Shown: positions 1-5,209, numbered from the stretch's first letter. The stretch is 5,656 nucleotides of DNA from HGM11368 sp051883415 (GCA_051883415.1 JBJETR010000071.1:1-5656), one strand, 5' to 3'. The notes: generated from the letters alone by a model not told the origin. Translations and numbers: made by a program.

Positions 1-30
1 CAAGCATTCAAAGCTGTAGAGGAGGAATAA
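1..30 (+). CDS. 3' end of an upstream gene (partial)
   Basis: Reading from base 1 in frame gives QAFKAVEEE followed by TAA at 28-30, two bases before the cysK ATG. The run is too short to identify. The charged helical ending is compatible with the C-terminus of a PLP-dependent Cys/Met metabolism enzyme such as O-acetylhomoserine sulfhydrylase, but that is only a guess from resemblance and from the neighbouring cysK. If it is a real gene end, cysK is the distal gene of an operon and its ribosome binding site lies inside the preceding coding sequence, a normal arrangement for translational coupling. It could equally be a chance open frame. Confidence 0.4.
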   Translation, partial: QAFKAVEEE

Positions 31-32
31 TT

Positions 33-965
33 ATGAGTGCAATATATCAATCGGCAGACAGCCTTATAGGCAAAACCCCACTTCTTAGACTTAGCAAGTT
101 AGAAGAGAAGTTGGGACTCAAAGGCAAACTTATTGCCAAACTCGAATACTTCAACTTGTCGGGCTCCGTCAAAGACAGAGTCGCTTTGGCGATGATAACC
201 GAGGCAGAAAAGAGCGGAAAACTCAATACAGGTAGCACGATTATCGAGCCGACGTCGGGCAATACGGGTATTGGATTAGCTGCCGTAGGCACGGCTAGAG
301 GCTATAGAGTCATTATCGTTATGCCAGAAACCATGTCGGTAGAACGCCGTCAACTCATCAAGGCATACGGAGCAGAAATTGTCCTAAGCGAAGGCTCCAA
401 GGGCATGAAGGGTGCAATCGAGAAGGCAAATCAACTCGCCGAGACGATAGAGGGCAGCTTCGTTCCATCGCAGTTTGACAACCCTGCCAACCCGAAGGCA
501 CACTTTACAAGTACCGGCGTTGAGATATTCCAAGACACCGACGGCGAAGTCGACGTGTTCGTTGCGGGCGTAGGCACGGGCGGAACGGTCACGGGCGTAG
601 GACAGTACCTCAAATCCAAGAAGCCGTCCGTCAAAGTCGTAGCCGTAGAGCCTGCAACTTCGGCAGTACTATCCACGGGCGTAGCGGGTGCACACAAGAT
701 ACAAGGTATCGGTGCAGGCTTTGTGCCAAAGGTGCTCGACACGACAGTGTACGACCAAATCATCACCATATCCAACGAAGAAGCCTTCGAGAAAGGCAAA
801 CTCATCGCATCCACCGAGGGTGTGTTGGTAGGCATCTCGTCGGGCGCAGCCTTGGCAGCGGCAATTCAACTAGCCAAGCAAGACGAATACGCCGGCAAAA
901 ATATCGTAGTGTTGTTGCCGGATAGTGGGGATAGGTATTTGTCCACCCCTCTCTTCAGTGATTGA
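33..965 (+). CDS. cysK: Cysteine synthase A (O-acetylserine sulfhydrylase)
   Basis: PLP-dependent cytosolic enzyme that converts O-acetyl-L-serine and sulfide to L-cysteine and acetate, the last step of cysteine synthesis. The 310-residue length is normal for the family. Visible signatures: GSVKDR with the Schiff-base lysine at K47; TSGNTG at 74-79, the substrate-binding loop; PSQFDNPANP at 145-154; the glycine-rich PLP phosphate-binding loop GVGTGGTVTG at 179-188; HKIQGIGAGFVP at 221-232; ISSGAA at 268-273, whose serine contacts the pyridine nitrogen; and PDSGDRYLST at 296-305 near the C-terminus. No catalytic residue is missing. The ATG is preceded at 19-25 by GAGGAGG, an excellent Shine-Dalgarno sequence 7 bases away, which fixes the start. 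It probably follows another gene in an operon. The TGA stop overlaps the first bases of an inverted-repeat element. CysK rather than CysM is chosen from the overall match; the paralogues are close, so the symbol is slightly less certain than the reaction. Confidence 0.96.
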   Translation: MSAIYQSADSLIGKTPLLRLSKLEEKLGLKGKLIAKLEYFNLSGSVKDRVALAMITEAEKSGKLNTGSTIIEPTSGNTGIGLAAVGTARGYRVIIVMPETMSVERRQLIKAYGAEIVLSEGSKGMKGAIEKANQLAETIEGSFVPSQFDNPANPKAHFTSTGVEIFQDTDGEVDVFVAGVGTGGTVTGVGQYLKSKKPSVKVVAVEPATSAVLSTGVAGAHKIQGIGAGFVPKVLDTTVYDQIITISNEEAFEKGKLIASTEGVLVGISSGAALAAAIQLAKQDEYAGKNIVVLLPDSGDRYLSTPLFSD

Positions 966-1082
966 CGGCGGATATACTTCGTTATACTGTGTCGAGTTTG
1001 CGGGTGCGTTCGGTCACGTACGCCTAAGTACGCTCCCTCACGCCGTCCTCACTCTCCTTGTCTAACTCGCATCTCCACCGTC
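964..1082. repeat. Cruciform-like inverted-repeat element, copy A
   Basis: A 119 bp copy of a structured intergenic repeat. The ends are imperfect inverted repeats: GACGGCGGATATAC at 964-977 against GCATCTCCACCGTC at 1069-1082, pairing at 11 of 14 positions. The body carries the family blocks: ATACTTCG..ATACTGTGTC near the left end, a central small hairpin CGTAC (1017-1021), six-base loop, GTACG (1028-1032), and CTCCTTGTCTAACTCGCATC near the right end. The internal arms pair less well than in the other copies. Its first two bases are shared with the cysK stop codon. No protein is encoded. Confidence 0.8.
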
Positions 1083-1084
1083 AA

Positions 1085-1209
1085 ATGGGGCTTAGCAGAC
1101 ATACTTCGCAATACTGTGTCAAAAGGCGACTTTTCTTGCTCACGTACGCTCAAGTACGCTCGCTTCGATAAAGTTGCCTTTTTCCTTGTCTTGCTTGTAT
1201 CTCTACCAT
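1085..1209. repeat. Cruciform-like inverted-repeat element, copy B
   Basis: Second copy of the family, 125 bp, directly after copy A. It shares ATACTTCGCAATACTGTGTC near the left and CTTGTCTTGCTTGTATCTCT near the right. The central hairpin is CGTAC (1143-1147) / GTACG (1154-1158). Its internal arms are AAAAGGCGACTTT (1121-1133) and AAAGTTGCCTTTT (1170-1182), which pair over 13 positions with a single G-T wobble. These arms are unlike those of copies A, C and E, yet each set pairs with itself. The outer ends (ATGG... at 1085 and ...CCAT at 1209) pair only loosely. Confidence 0.75.
1121..1183 (+). terminator. Possible cysK transcript terminator inside repeat copy B
   Basis: The 13-bp inner stem of copy B (1121-1133 with 1170-1182, one G-U) ends in a run of five T at 1179-1183. 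On the + strand this could end transcription coming from cysK, which has no other terminator-like structure after it. The loop of about 36 bases, which itself contains a small hairpin, is large for an intrinsic terminator, so the call is tentative. The structure may exist only as part of the repeat. Confidence 0.35.
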
Positions 1210-1226
1210 GAGAAAAATAGTCGTAT

Positions 1227-1478
1227 GCCGGCGGATATCTTTGTCGCAATACTGTGTCGCTCTCACGGCATATTTGCGTCGTTATGCTTTGTCGACTTTA
1301 CGTTTTGGCGTAGGTCACGTACGTCTAGTACGCTCCCCACGCCAAATCCGCAGTCTTCGTGCCTAACTCGCACCTATGCCGTGAGAGTATTACTACTTAG
1401 TTACTTATTACGGATTGAGATAAGTATGCTCCCTCACACTGTCCTCACTCTCCTTGTCTTACTCGTACTTCCACCGTC
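1227..1478. repeat. Inverted-repeat element D, interrupted by element C
   Basis: The left end is at 1227-1259 (GCCGGCGGATATC... then GCAATACTGTGTCG) and the right end is the CTCCTTGTCTTACTCG... block with TTCCACCGTC closing at 1478. These ends match those of copy A. Removing the complete inner element at 1260-1387 leaves about 124 bp, the normal unit length. The right portion contains its own hairpin, TACTTAT (1402-1408) with ATAAGTA (1420-1426), in place of the usual CGTAC/GTACG centre. I read this as one element inserted into another of the same family; recombination between copies is the alternative. Confidence 0.65.
1260..1387. repeat. Cruciform-like inverted-repeat element, copy C (nested in D)
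   Basis: The best-formed copy, 128 bp. The terminal inverted repeats are CTCTCACGGCATATTTGCG at 1260-1278 and CGCACCTATGCCGTGAGAG at 1369-1387, pairing at 17 of 19 positions. Inside lie arms TTTGGCGT (1304-1311) and ACGCCAAA (1339-1346), a perfect 8-bp pairing, and the central hairpin CGTAC (1318-1322) / GTACG (1328-1332). The whole therefore folds as nested stems. The right part from 1327 onward is identical to the right part of element F at the far end of the window. No target-site duplication is visible. Confidence 0.8.
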
Positions 1479-1490
1479 AAAGGGTTGTAT

Positions 1491-1515
1491 GTCATTGCCG
1501 TGGAGTGATAACCAA
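1491..1515 (+). repeat. Degenerate GTCATT repeat unit 1
   Basis: Begins GTCATTGCCGTGGAG and ends ACCAA. It matches 19 of 25 positions of the unit at 5177-5201, and in both places it is followed 7-8 bases later by a GTCATTCAGAGCGAGC unit. It lacks the usual AATCTC tail, so it is a diverged member or a different short repeat carried in the same module. Confidence 0.5.
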
Positions 1516-1522
1516 GAAGTTT

Positions 1523-1558
1523 GTCATTCAGAGCGAGCAAAGCGAGCGTAGGAATCTC
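1523..1558 (+). repeat. GTCATT...AATCTC hairpin repeat, AGAGCGAGC type
   Basis: A 36 bp unit opening GTCATTCAGAGCGAGC and closing GGAATCTC. ATTC at 1526-1529 pairs with GAAT at 1552-1555. The middle contains GCGAGC twice in direct order. It is a member of the family of short palindromic intergenic units repeated throughout both non-coding tracts here. Conceptual translation gives peptides such as QSERSERR that are often mis-annotated as short proteins. Confidence 0.75.
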
Positions 1559-1567
1559 TACCCTAAT

Positions 1568-1635
1568 GTCATTGCGCCGTGTACGTTTTGCGTTAGCAAA
1601 GACGTAGGCACTTGTTGCCGAAGTGTGGCAATCTC
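1568..1635 (+). repeat. GTCATTGCG...GGCAATCTC repeat with extra internal hairpin
   Basis: A 68 bp unit. Its outer parts, GTCATTGCG and CGAAGTGTGGCAATCTC, match the compact 28 bp unit at 5250-5277. About 42 bases in the middle are additional and contain their own stem-loop, TTTGC-GTTA-GCAAA, flanked by CGT and ACG. The outer ATTGC/GCAAT stem is kept. The unit seems to have gained a second hairpin without losing its base. Confidence 0.7.
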
Positions 1636-1645
1636 AACCCTTTAT

Positions 1646-1674
1646 GTCATTCCGTTGTGTACATTGGGAATCTC
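1646..1674 (+). repeat. GTCATTCC...GGGAATCTC hairpin repeat
   Basis: A 29 bp unit with stem ATTCC (1649-1653) / GGAAT (1667-1671). The related unit at 5332-5360 has ATTGC / GCAAT in the same places. One C-G pair is therefore replaced by G-C on both sides, a compensatory change that supports a folded form. Confidence 0.7.
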
Positions 1675-1687
1675 AATCTTATAAAAA

Positions 1688-1742
1688 GCCGCCCCTGTGC
1701 AAGGGGAGGGGGGACCACCAAAGGTGGTGGAAGGGTTGTTAT
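1688..1742 (+). repeat. GCCGCCCC double-hairpin repeat, full copy
   Basis: A GC-rich repeat with two hairpins. CCCCT (1692-1696) pairs with AGGGG (1702-1706), and ACCACC (1714-1719) pairs with GGTGGT (1723-1728) across an AAA loop. A truncated second copy of its first hairpin lies at 5367-5389. In both places it directly follows the GTCATT units, so the two families travel or accumulate together. No coding function is evident. Confidence 0.65.
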
Positions 1743-1789
1743 ATAATCCTATCCTTTGAGCTGCGACTAAATCTGTCAACAATTACCTC

Positions 1790-1818
1790 TTTACACCATA
1801 AGGATATTTTGATATAAT
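1790..1818 (+). promoter_or_regulatory. Sigma-A type promoter of the lipoprotein gene
   Basis: A -35 box TTTACA at 1790-1795 (5 of 6 consensus bases) is followed after exactly 17 bases by a perfect -10 box TATAAT at 1813-1818. TG at 1810-1811 gives an extended -10 motif. Transcription should start near 1825, leaving a short leader of about 15 bases. The promoter begins about 50 bases after the last repeat, so the lipoprotein is transcribed independently of cysK. Confidence 0.85.
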
Positions 1819-1839
1819 TTATTTATCATTGGAGGGGTT

Positions 1840-2805
1840 ATGAAAAAACGAATAATATTTTTGATGATAACCATATTGGCGGTAGTGGCTGTAGCCGTTG
1901 TCTTTTCGGCATGTAACAATTTCGCCCCTGTCGAGAGAACCATACAAGTATCGCTTCAAGGCACTCTTGCCAACGCAACTCAAGACGAAAGCGGACACAT
2001 AATCATCACCTACAAGTATGGTGAAACTATAGATATTTCAAAGGACGACTTCAAGGTGCAATTGCTTTATGAGAGTGACCAAGATGCGCCAACGCTATTG
2101 ACTGCAGACCAATATACCATGGATACGTCCGCCGTAGCGGGAACGCCCGACGCAGGCACGTACGCCGTTACCTTCAGTTACAATGACTTTGAAACTTATA
2201 TCGACGTCGTTGTAGAAGCGATAACCATCGCCATGCCAATTATCCCCGATAGAGGAGAATGCAATATCGAGTTTACGGGCGGGGAGATAAATTGTATTAC
2301 CGATTTGCTCGATCCTTTGCAAACGTCTGCGGGGCTTCCAACTATCAGTCAGTTGCTTGCTCAAGGTGTAATTACAATCGAAGATTGCAGTGAGCCTCAC
2401 GGCACTACCGCAACTTCTCAGACTCACGTCAATTTGGCTCAAGAATACTTTTTTAATATCAAAACTGCCAAAAACTATTATTTTGTCGACGAAAGTGGCA
2501 ATCTTAGTGACGTTGTGTCCGTCTATTGGGAGATAACTCCTAAGAAGATAGCCCTTCCTACTTACGGTAGTACTCAGTTTACCTATACGGGGGAGGAGAT
2601 AACCTTTGAGTTAAATTGGACTGACGGATACGAAAATATAAAAGACTTCATTATGATACCACAAGGTTCTACCACCGGGGCTACCGAAGTAGGCGAATAT
2701 AGCCTCAACGTGATAATCAATCCCGATTTAGAGTATCCAGGCGACTACGTTTTCGCCGACGGCACGACAAGTATAATAATTTATTGGTCGATAGTAGGAG
2801 AGTAA
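1840..2805 (+). CDS. Secreted lipoprotein with Ig-like and MBG-like domains
   Basis: The product is a 321-residue predicted surface lipoprotein of unknown function. Residues 1-24 are a type II signal peptide: MKKR, a hydrophobic stretch, then lipobox FSAC with the lipidated cysteine C25 (F at -3 is slightly unusual). Residues about 34-126 resemble a bacterial Ig-like domain (Big_3 type: YKYGETIDISKDDFKV early, DAGTYAVTFSY later). Residues about 130-232 and 236-318 look like two MBG-type beta domains. Each has a FTGGE or YTGEE start, and each ends in a pattern of Y, F/V, D-G and W-x-I (YYFVDESGNLSDV..YWEI; YVFADGTTSI..YWSI). Such domains occur in adhesins and surface proteins of Clostridia, so display or binding is plausible; no enzymatic motif is seen. 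GGAGGGG at 1831-1837 is the ribosome binding site. The gene stands alone between its own promoter and a strong terminator. Confidence 0.85.
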   Translation: MKKRIIFLMITILAVVAVAVVFSACNNFAPVERTIQVSLQGTLANATQDESGHIIITYKYGETIDISKDDFKVQLLYESDQDAPTLLTADQYTMDTSAVAGTPDAGTYAVTFSYNDFETYIDVVVEAITIAMPIIPDRGECNIEFTGGEINCITDLLDPLQTSAGLPTISQLLAQGVITIEDCSEPHGTTATSQTHVNLAQEYFFNIKTAKNYYFVDESGNLSDVVSVYWEITPKKIALPTYGSTQFTYTGEEITFELNWTDGYENIKDFIMIPQGSTTGATEVGEYSLNVIINPDLEYPGDYVFADGTTSIIIYWSIVGE

Positions 2806-2824
2806 GTAAAGATACAATCGATAG

Positions 2825-2863
2825 AGCAAAAAATAAGCGACTTATGGTCGCTTATTTTTTGCT
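2825..2863. terminator. Bidirectional intrinsic terminator
   Basis: A perfect 17-bp stem: 2825-2841 pairs with 2847-2863 around a five-base loop TTATG. The stem core is AAGCGAC/GTCGCTT, with a run of six A on the left and six T on the right, so it works as a U-tract terminator read from either strand. It lies 19 bases after the lipoprotein stop and 21 bases after the stop of the converging HTH operon, and would serve both. Confidence 0.92.
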
Positions 2864-2884
2864 TTCAATATTGAAAAGTTTGTT

Positions 2885-3124
2885 TTACAATATATCGTCT
2901 ATATCGTCAAAGTAGTCGCGGTCAAAGAAATCTCTCAACCTGATATTGGCACCCATACAAAGTTTCTTTATGGTAATGACTTTTGGACATTTGCTTTTGC
3001 CAACCATAAAGTCAAATATCGTTGACGGTGTTAGATTAGATTCCAAGCAAAGCGCTGTCAAAGTAGTATCGTTTTGATCTACTAGTTCCATAATTCTTTT
3101 TCTCAATGCTTCGTCAATATTCAT
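2885..3124 (-). CDS. Small XRE/Cro-type HTH DNA-binding protein (79 aa)
   Basis: Almost the entire protein is one HTH domain of the Cro/C1 class (residues about 5-67). LTALCLESNLTPSTIFDFMVGKSKCP holds the two DNA-contacting helices (recognition helix about 32-42), and ITIKKLCMGANIRLRDFFD is the standard closing helix pair. A short acidic tail follows (DYFDDIDDIL). There is no sensor or enzyme domain. The start lies 7 bases after the stop of the other HTH gene and has no clear Shine-Dalgarno, so translation is probably coupled to that gene. Likely a small repressor or co-regulator; the target is unknown. The stretch is visibly more AT-rich than cysK. Confidence 0.82.
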   Translation of the reverse strand: MNIDEALRKRIMELVDQNDTTLTALCLESNLTPSTIFDFMVGKSKCPKVITIKKLCMGANIRLRDFFDRDYFDDIDDIL

Positions 3125-3131
3125 ATTGCGG

Positions 3132-3446
3132 TTATTTTAATTTTTTCATCAATTCGATTATCGTTTGCTTGTTGTCGGCAGAAAGAGAGTTGTACAACTC
3201 CAGCACGTTTTTATCATCTTTGTTATAGTGTTCGCCGAGATAGAAAAAGTCTTGCGGAGTAATATCTACTACATCGCAAAAGTCCAACAACGTCTTGACC
3301 TTTAGCTCGATACTTTTGTTTTCAATAGTTTTCATAAACTGAGGATTGTAGCCTAGTCTTGCACTAGTTTCTCGCAAGGACAAGTTGGCTTTCGTTCTAA
3401 AGTATCCTATTCTATTTATCACGTCATCGTAGGTAATTTTCGTCAT
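3132..3446 (-). CDS. XRE-family HTH transcriptional regulator (104 aa)
   Basis: A Cro/C1-type HTH occupies residues about 8-67: NRIGYFRTKANLSLRETSARLG, then recognition helix region NPQFMKTIENK (34-44), then LKVKTLLDFCDVVDITPQDFF. A roughly 30-residue tail (DDKNVLELYNSLSADNKQTI and on) is the short helical extension often found on small Firmicutes XRE proteins and may help dimerisation. AGGAGA at 3453-3458, six bases before the ATG, is a good ribosome binding site. First gene of a two-gene operon with the 79-aa HTH protein. Autoregulation is common for this class and fits the inverted repeats upstream, but is inferred. No phage, conjugation or toxin gene is adjacent, so its regulon cannot be named. 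Confidence 0.85.
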   Translation of the reverse strand: MTKITYDDVINRIGYFRTKANLSLRETSARLGYNPQFMKTIENKSIELKVKTLLDFCDVVDITPQDFFYLGEHYNKDDKNVLELYNSLSADNKQTIIELMKKLK

Positions 3447-3461
3447 AGTATTTCTCCTATA

Positions 3462-3504
3462 ACTATATTGTAAGTGTAATATTGAGAGTCAACGATATAA
3501 TCAA
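3462..3504 (-). promoter_or_regulatory. Probable promoter and operator of the HTH operon
   Basis: On the - strand two overlapping promoter readings are possible. The first is TTGATT (3504-3499), 17 bases, TATTAC (3481-3476). The second is TTGACT (3492-3487), 19 bases, TATAGT (3467-3462), which has better boxes but poor spacing and a start almost on the ribosome binding site. The inverted repeat ATATT (3465-3469) / AATAT (3478-3482) sits in the same place and could be an operator for an XRE dimer. The AT-rich base composition lowers certainty. Confidence 0.35.
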
Positions 3505-3534
3505 TATACTAAAAAATCTAATATTATTTCAAAA

Positions 3535-3553
3535 TGAGTTAATAATAAACTCA
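3535..3553. promoter_or_regulatory. Inverted repeat TGAGTT-N7-AACTCA, candidate operator
   Basis: Perfect 6-bp arms, TGAGTT at 3535-3540 and AACTCA at 3548-3553, separated by AATAATA. The size and spacing resemble an XRE-dimer binding site, and it lies between the methyltransferase-fusion gene and the HTH operon, about 90 bases before the latter's start codon. It has no T-tract, so it is not an evident terminator for the gene ending at 3611. Confidence 0.3.
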
Positions 3554-3610
3554 AATATGATATAATGTATGTGTAGTTAATATAAAGGGTTTAGATTATA
3601 CCTCAGACTC

Positions 3611-5059
3611 CTAAGGTTTGATGACCGTGAGAGCATAATTGACGTGTTCGAAAGCGGTGATATCGCTATCGGCAAAGTATCTCTCTTGCATATCTTTGTC
3701 GCTCAAAAACTCGTAAATATAGAAATTGTGTCGTTGCAAGAGTGTTTCTAATTCACAATATCCAAAGCAAGACTTCATAGGCGCGCCGCTTGCGCTTGCC
3801 ATTTTTCTCAGTTCTTTGACTCTGTCTATCTCACAGCTAAAGAAGTGGTTGTCGGCAAAATCAAATAATAGGCTACTTCCGTCCACGGCAAATTCCGCTA
3901 TTTTTGCAAATAAGTCATCTACTTCTTTTTTTGACAAATAATATAGTAGCCCAAGACAGGAGAAGAAGGTCTTTTTAGTTTTATCAAAGCCTTGCTCCGT
4001 CAACGCTTGTTCCAAATTGTCGGTTGTCAAATCTGTGGCAACGTAATGCACGTAGTCGGAGGTCTTCAATCCTGCTTGTCTTATTCTACGTATTTTATCG
4101 GCAATAATACTTGGTTTGTCCACCTCAAAAACACTTATTTTGCTATCACCGCCACGCATTGCAAAGGTATCCAACCCGCTGCCGAGAATGACGTATTGCT
4201 TTGCACCCGTGGCGATAGCGGTCTTTAGACTGTCTTCACAAAATTTTGCTCTTGCAAGCGGGGTTGGAGCAAGTTGCGTATTGACGTATTCTTCAACGTC
4301 GCTTCTATTCCGTATAAATTCTTCAATTTTTCCATATTCTTCGTTTGGAAATAGTTGTCTTGCCAAAGTATCTTCAAAGACGGGGTTTTTACTATTTTCA
4401 TAGTGATATGCTCTTGCAAAGGCTGACAATAGAGCCGTCAAATTGCTTTTTTCATTTGAGCTTTGGCGTGTGTTTTTGTTTGGATAGACAAACAAACCGT
4501 GCCTATTACAATAATAGTATAGTTTTCCGCCGTACATTTTAGGGAAGCGTACGCTAGAGTCTTGTTCGGGATACAGCTTGACCATCAACACTCTATCGCA
4601 AGACACGTAAGCCACCCAGCTTATGTAGTGCTCCTTAGTCATCTCGTGATGCAAGTCAACGAAATAGTCGCCTTCTATCTCCGATATTGTTATCTCGTGA
4701 CTATCGTCCGCCTGTTTTACCTCTGCGGGTTTGAGGGGCTTTCCGCAACAAAAAACTTTCCCTTCCCCCGCTCCTAGCAAAAAGCTTCCGCAGTGAGGAC
4801 ACACGTAGAATTGCATTTTTTTCATATTGCCGACTTGTTCGGCATTCTTGATTATTCGTCCCGACAATATAGCACTCTCGCTTACGTCGAGAATACCCGC
4901 CAAAGCCGAAAGGGTAGATACGTCGGGGAAGCCGTGTCCCGTTTCCCATTTGGATACGGTTTTTGCTTGAATGCCTAGTTTGTCTGCAATTTGTTTTTGC
5001 GTCATACCCTTGGCTTTTCTCAAATCGCTCAGGAGTTTTCCGTTTTCAGTCAAATTCAT
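3611..5059 (-). CDS. Fusion: XRE HTH + desulfoferrodoxin-like domain + SAM methyltransferase
   Basis: A 482-residue cytosolic protein in three parts. (1) Residues about 7-65: XRE HTH (MTQKQIADKLGIQAKTVSKW). (2) Residues about 82-192: a desulfoferrodoxin/superoxide reductase-like unit. A rubredoxin-like metal site is formed by C87, C90, C104 and C105 (CPHC...CC). The catalytic-iron ligands of superoxide reductase all have counterparts: H121, H138, H144, C184 and H187 (HHEMTKEHYISW; YCNRHGLF). (3) Residues about 205-480: a class I SAM methyltransferase of the leucine carboxyl methyltransferase type (PF04072-like), with SAM loop ILGSGLDTFAMR (291-302), acidic FEVD (311-314), VATDL (340-344) and CLGLLYYLS (368-376). 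HTH-SOR regulators without the enzyme, and stand-alone methyltransferases of this kind, are each known to me in Clostridia; the fusion is the odd part. GAGGTGA at 5066-5072 fixes the start. The frame is open throughout. The methyl acceptor and the regulated genes are unknown. Confidence 0.88.
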   Translation of the reverse strand: MNLTENGKLLSDLRKAKGMTQKQIADKLGIQAKTVSKWETGHGFPDVSTLSALAGILDVSESAILSGRIIKNAEQVGNMKKMQFYVCPHCGSFLLGAGEGKVFCCGKPLKPAEVKQADDSHEITISEIEGDYFVDLHHEMTKEHYISWVAYVSCDRVLMVKLYPEQDSSVRFPKMYGGKLYYYCNRHGLFVYPNKNTRQSSNEKSNLTALLSAFARAYHYENSKNPVFEDTLARQLFPNEEYGKIEEFIRNRSDVEEYVNTQLAPTPLARAKFCEDSLKTAIATGAKQYVILGSGLDTFAMRGGDSKISVFEVDKPSIIADKIRRIRQAGLKTSDYVHYVATDLTTDNLEQALTEQGFDKTKKTFFSCLGLLYYLSKKEVDDLFAKIAEFAVDGSSLLFDFADNHFFSCEIDRVKELRKMASASGAPMKSCFGYCELETLLQRHNFYIYEFLSDKDMQERYFADSDITAFEHVNYALTVIKP

Positions 5060-5081
5060 AGTCTTTCACCTCAATACTTCC

Positions 5082-5109
5082 ATTTTACATCAAAATAATA
5101 TAAAAGCAA
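5082..5109 (-). promoter_or_regulatory. Weak candidate promoter of the fusion gene
   Basis: On the - strand TAAAAT (5087-5082) is a fair -10 box. TTGCTT (5109-5104) at 16 bases spacing is a poor -35, with only TTG matching. The position, 10 bases before the ribosome binding site, is suitable but tight. No other candidate between the repeats and the start codon is better. Confidence 0.3.
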
Positions 5110-5176
5110 TCCACGCTCCGTTTACTTTTTGCAAACGAGGCTTATCATTACGGTTGAGGATAGATAGTAGTTGTTA

Positions 5177-5201
5177 GTTATTGCGGTGGAGCGTAGACCA
5201 A
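5177..5201 (+). repeat. Degenerate GTCATT repeat unit, second copy
   Basis: Reads GTTATTGCGGTGGAGCG and ends GACCAA. It matches the unit at 1491-1515 at 19 of 25 positions and has the same neighbour to its right. Together they show that the repeat units occur as an ordered module and not at random. Confidence 0.5.
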
Positions 5202-5209
5202 GTTGTGTT

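Noticed and set aside
964..1478. Insertion sequence with a transposase
   Set aside because: The inverted-repeat units are too short to encode a protein and no transposase fragment is visible. At most they are non-autonomous elements.
1174..1817. Overlapping open frames of 64-125 codons in the left non-coding tract
   Set aside because: They run through the inverted-repeat and GTCATT units, have no ribosome binding sites, and translate to repeat-derived peptides such as VIQSEQSERR and KPPLCKGRGD. They are by-products of the repeats.
2885..3446. Toxin-antitoxin pair
   Set aside because: Size and spacing fit, but both proteins are HTH domains and neither shows toxin motifs (RelE, HicA, HipA, Fic or PIN features).
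3561..3566. TATAAT with an upstream TG on the + strand, a possible promoter
   Set aside because: There is no convincing -35 box, the surroundings are AT-rich, and it would read only antisense into the 3' end of the fusion gene. Kept as a possible antisense promoter but not called.
3594..3616. Terminator after the fusion gene (CCTCAG/CTAAGG pairing)
   Set aside because: The stem is short with a mismatch, overlaps the stop codon and has no T-tract on the - strand.
5112..5140. Stem-loop GTTTAC/GCAAAC upstream of the fusion gene
   Set aside because: The arms pair imperfectly and the stretch has no repeat elsewhere in the window. Likely chance.
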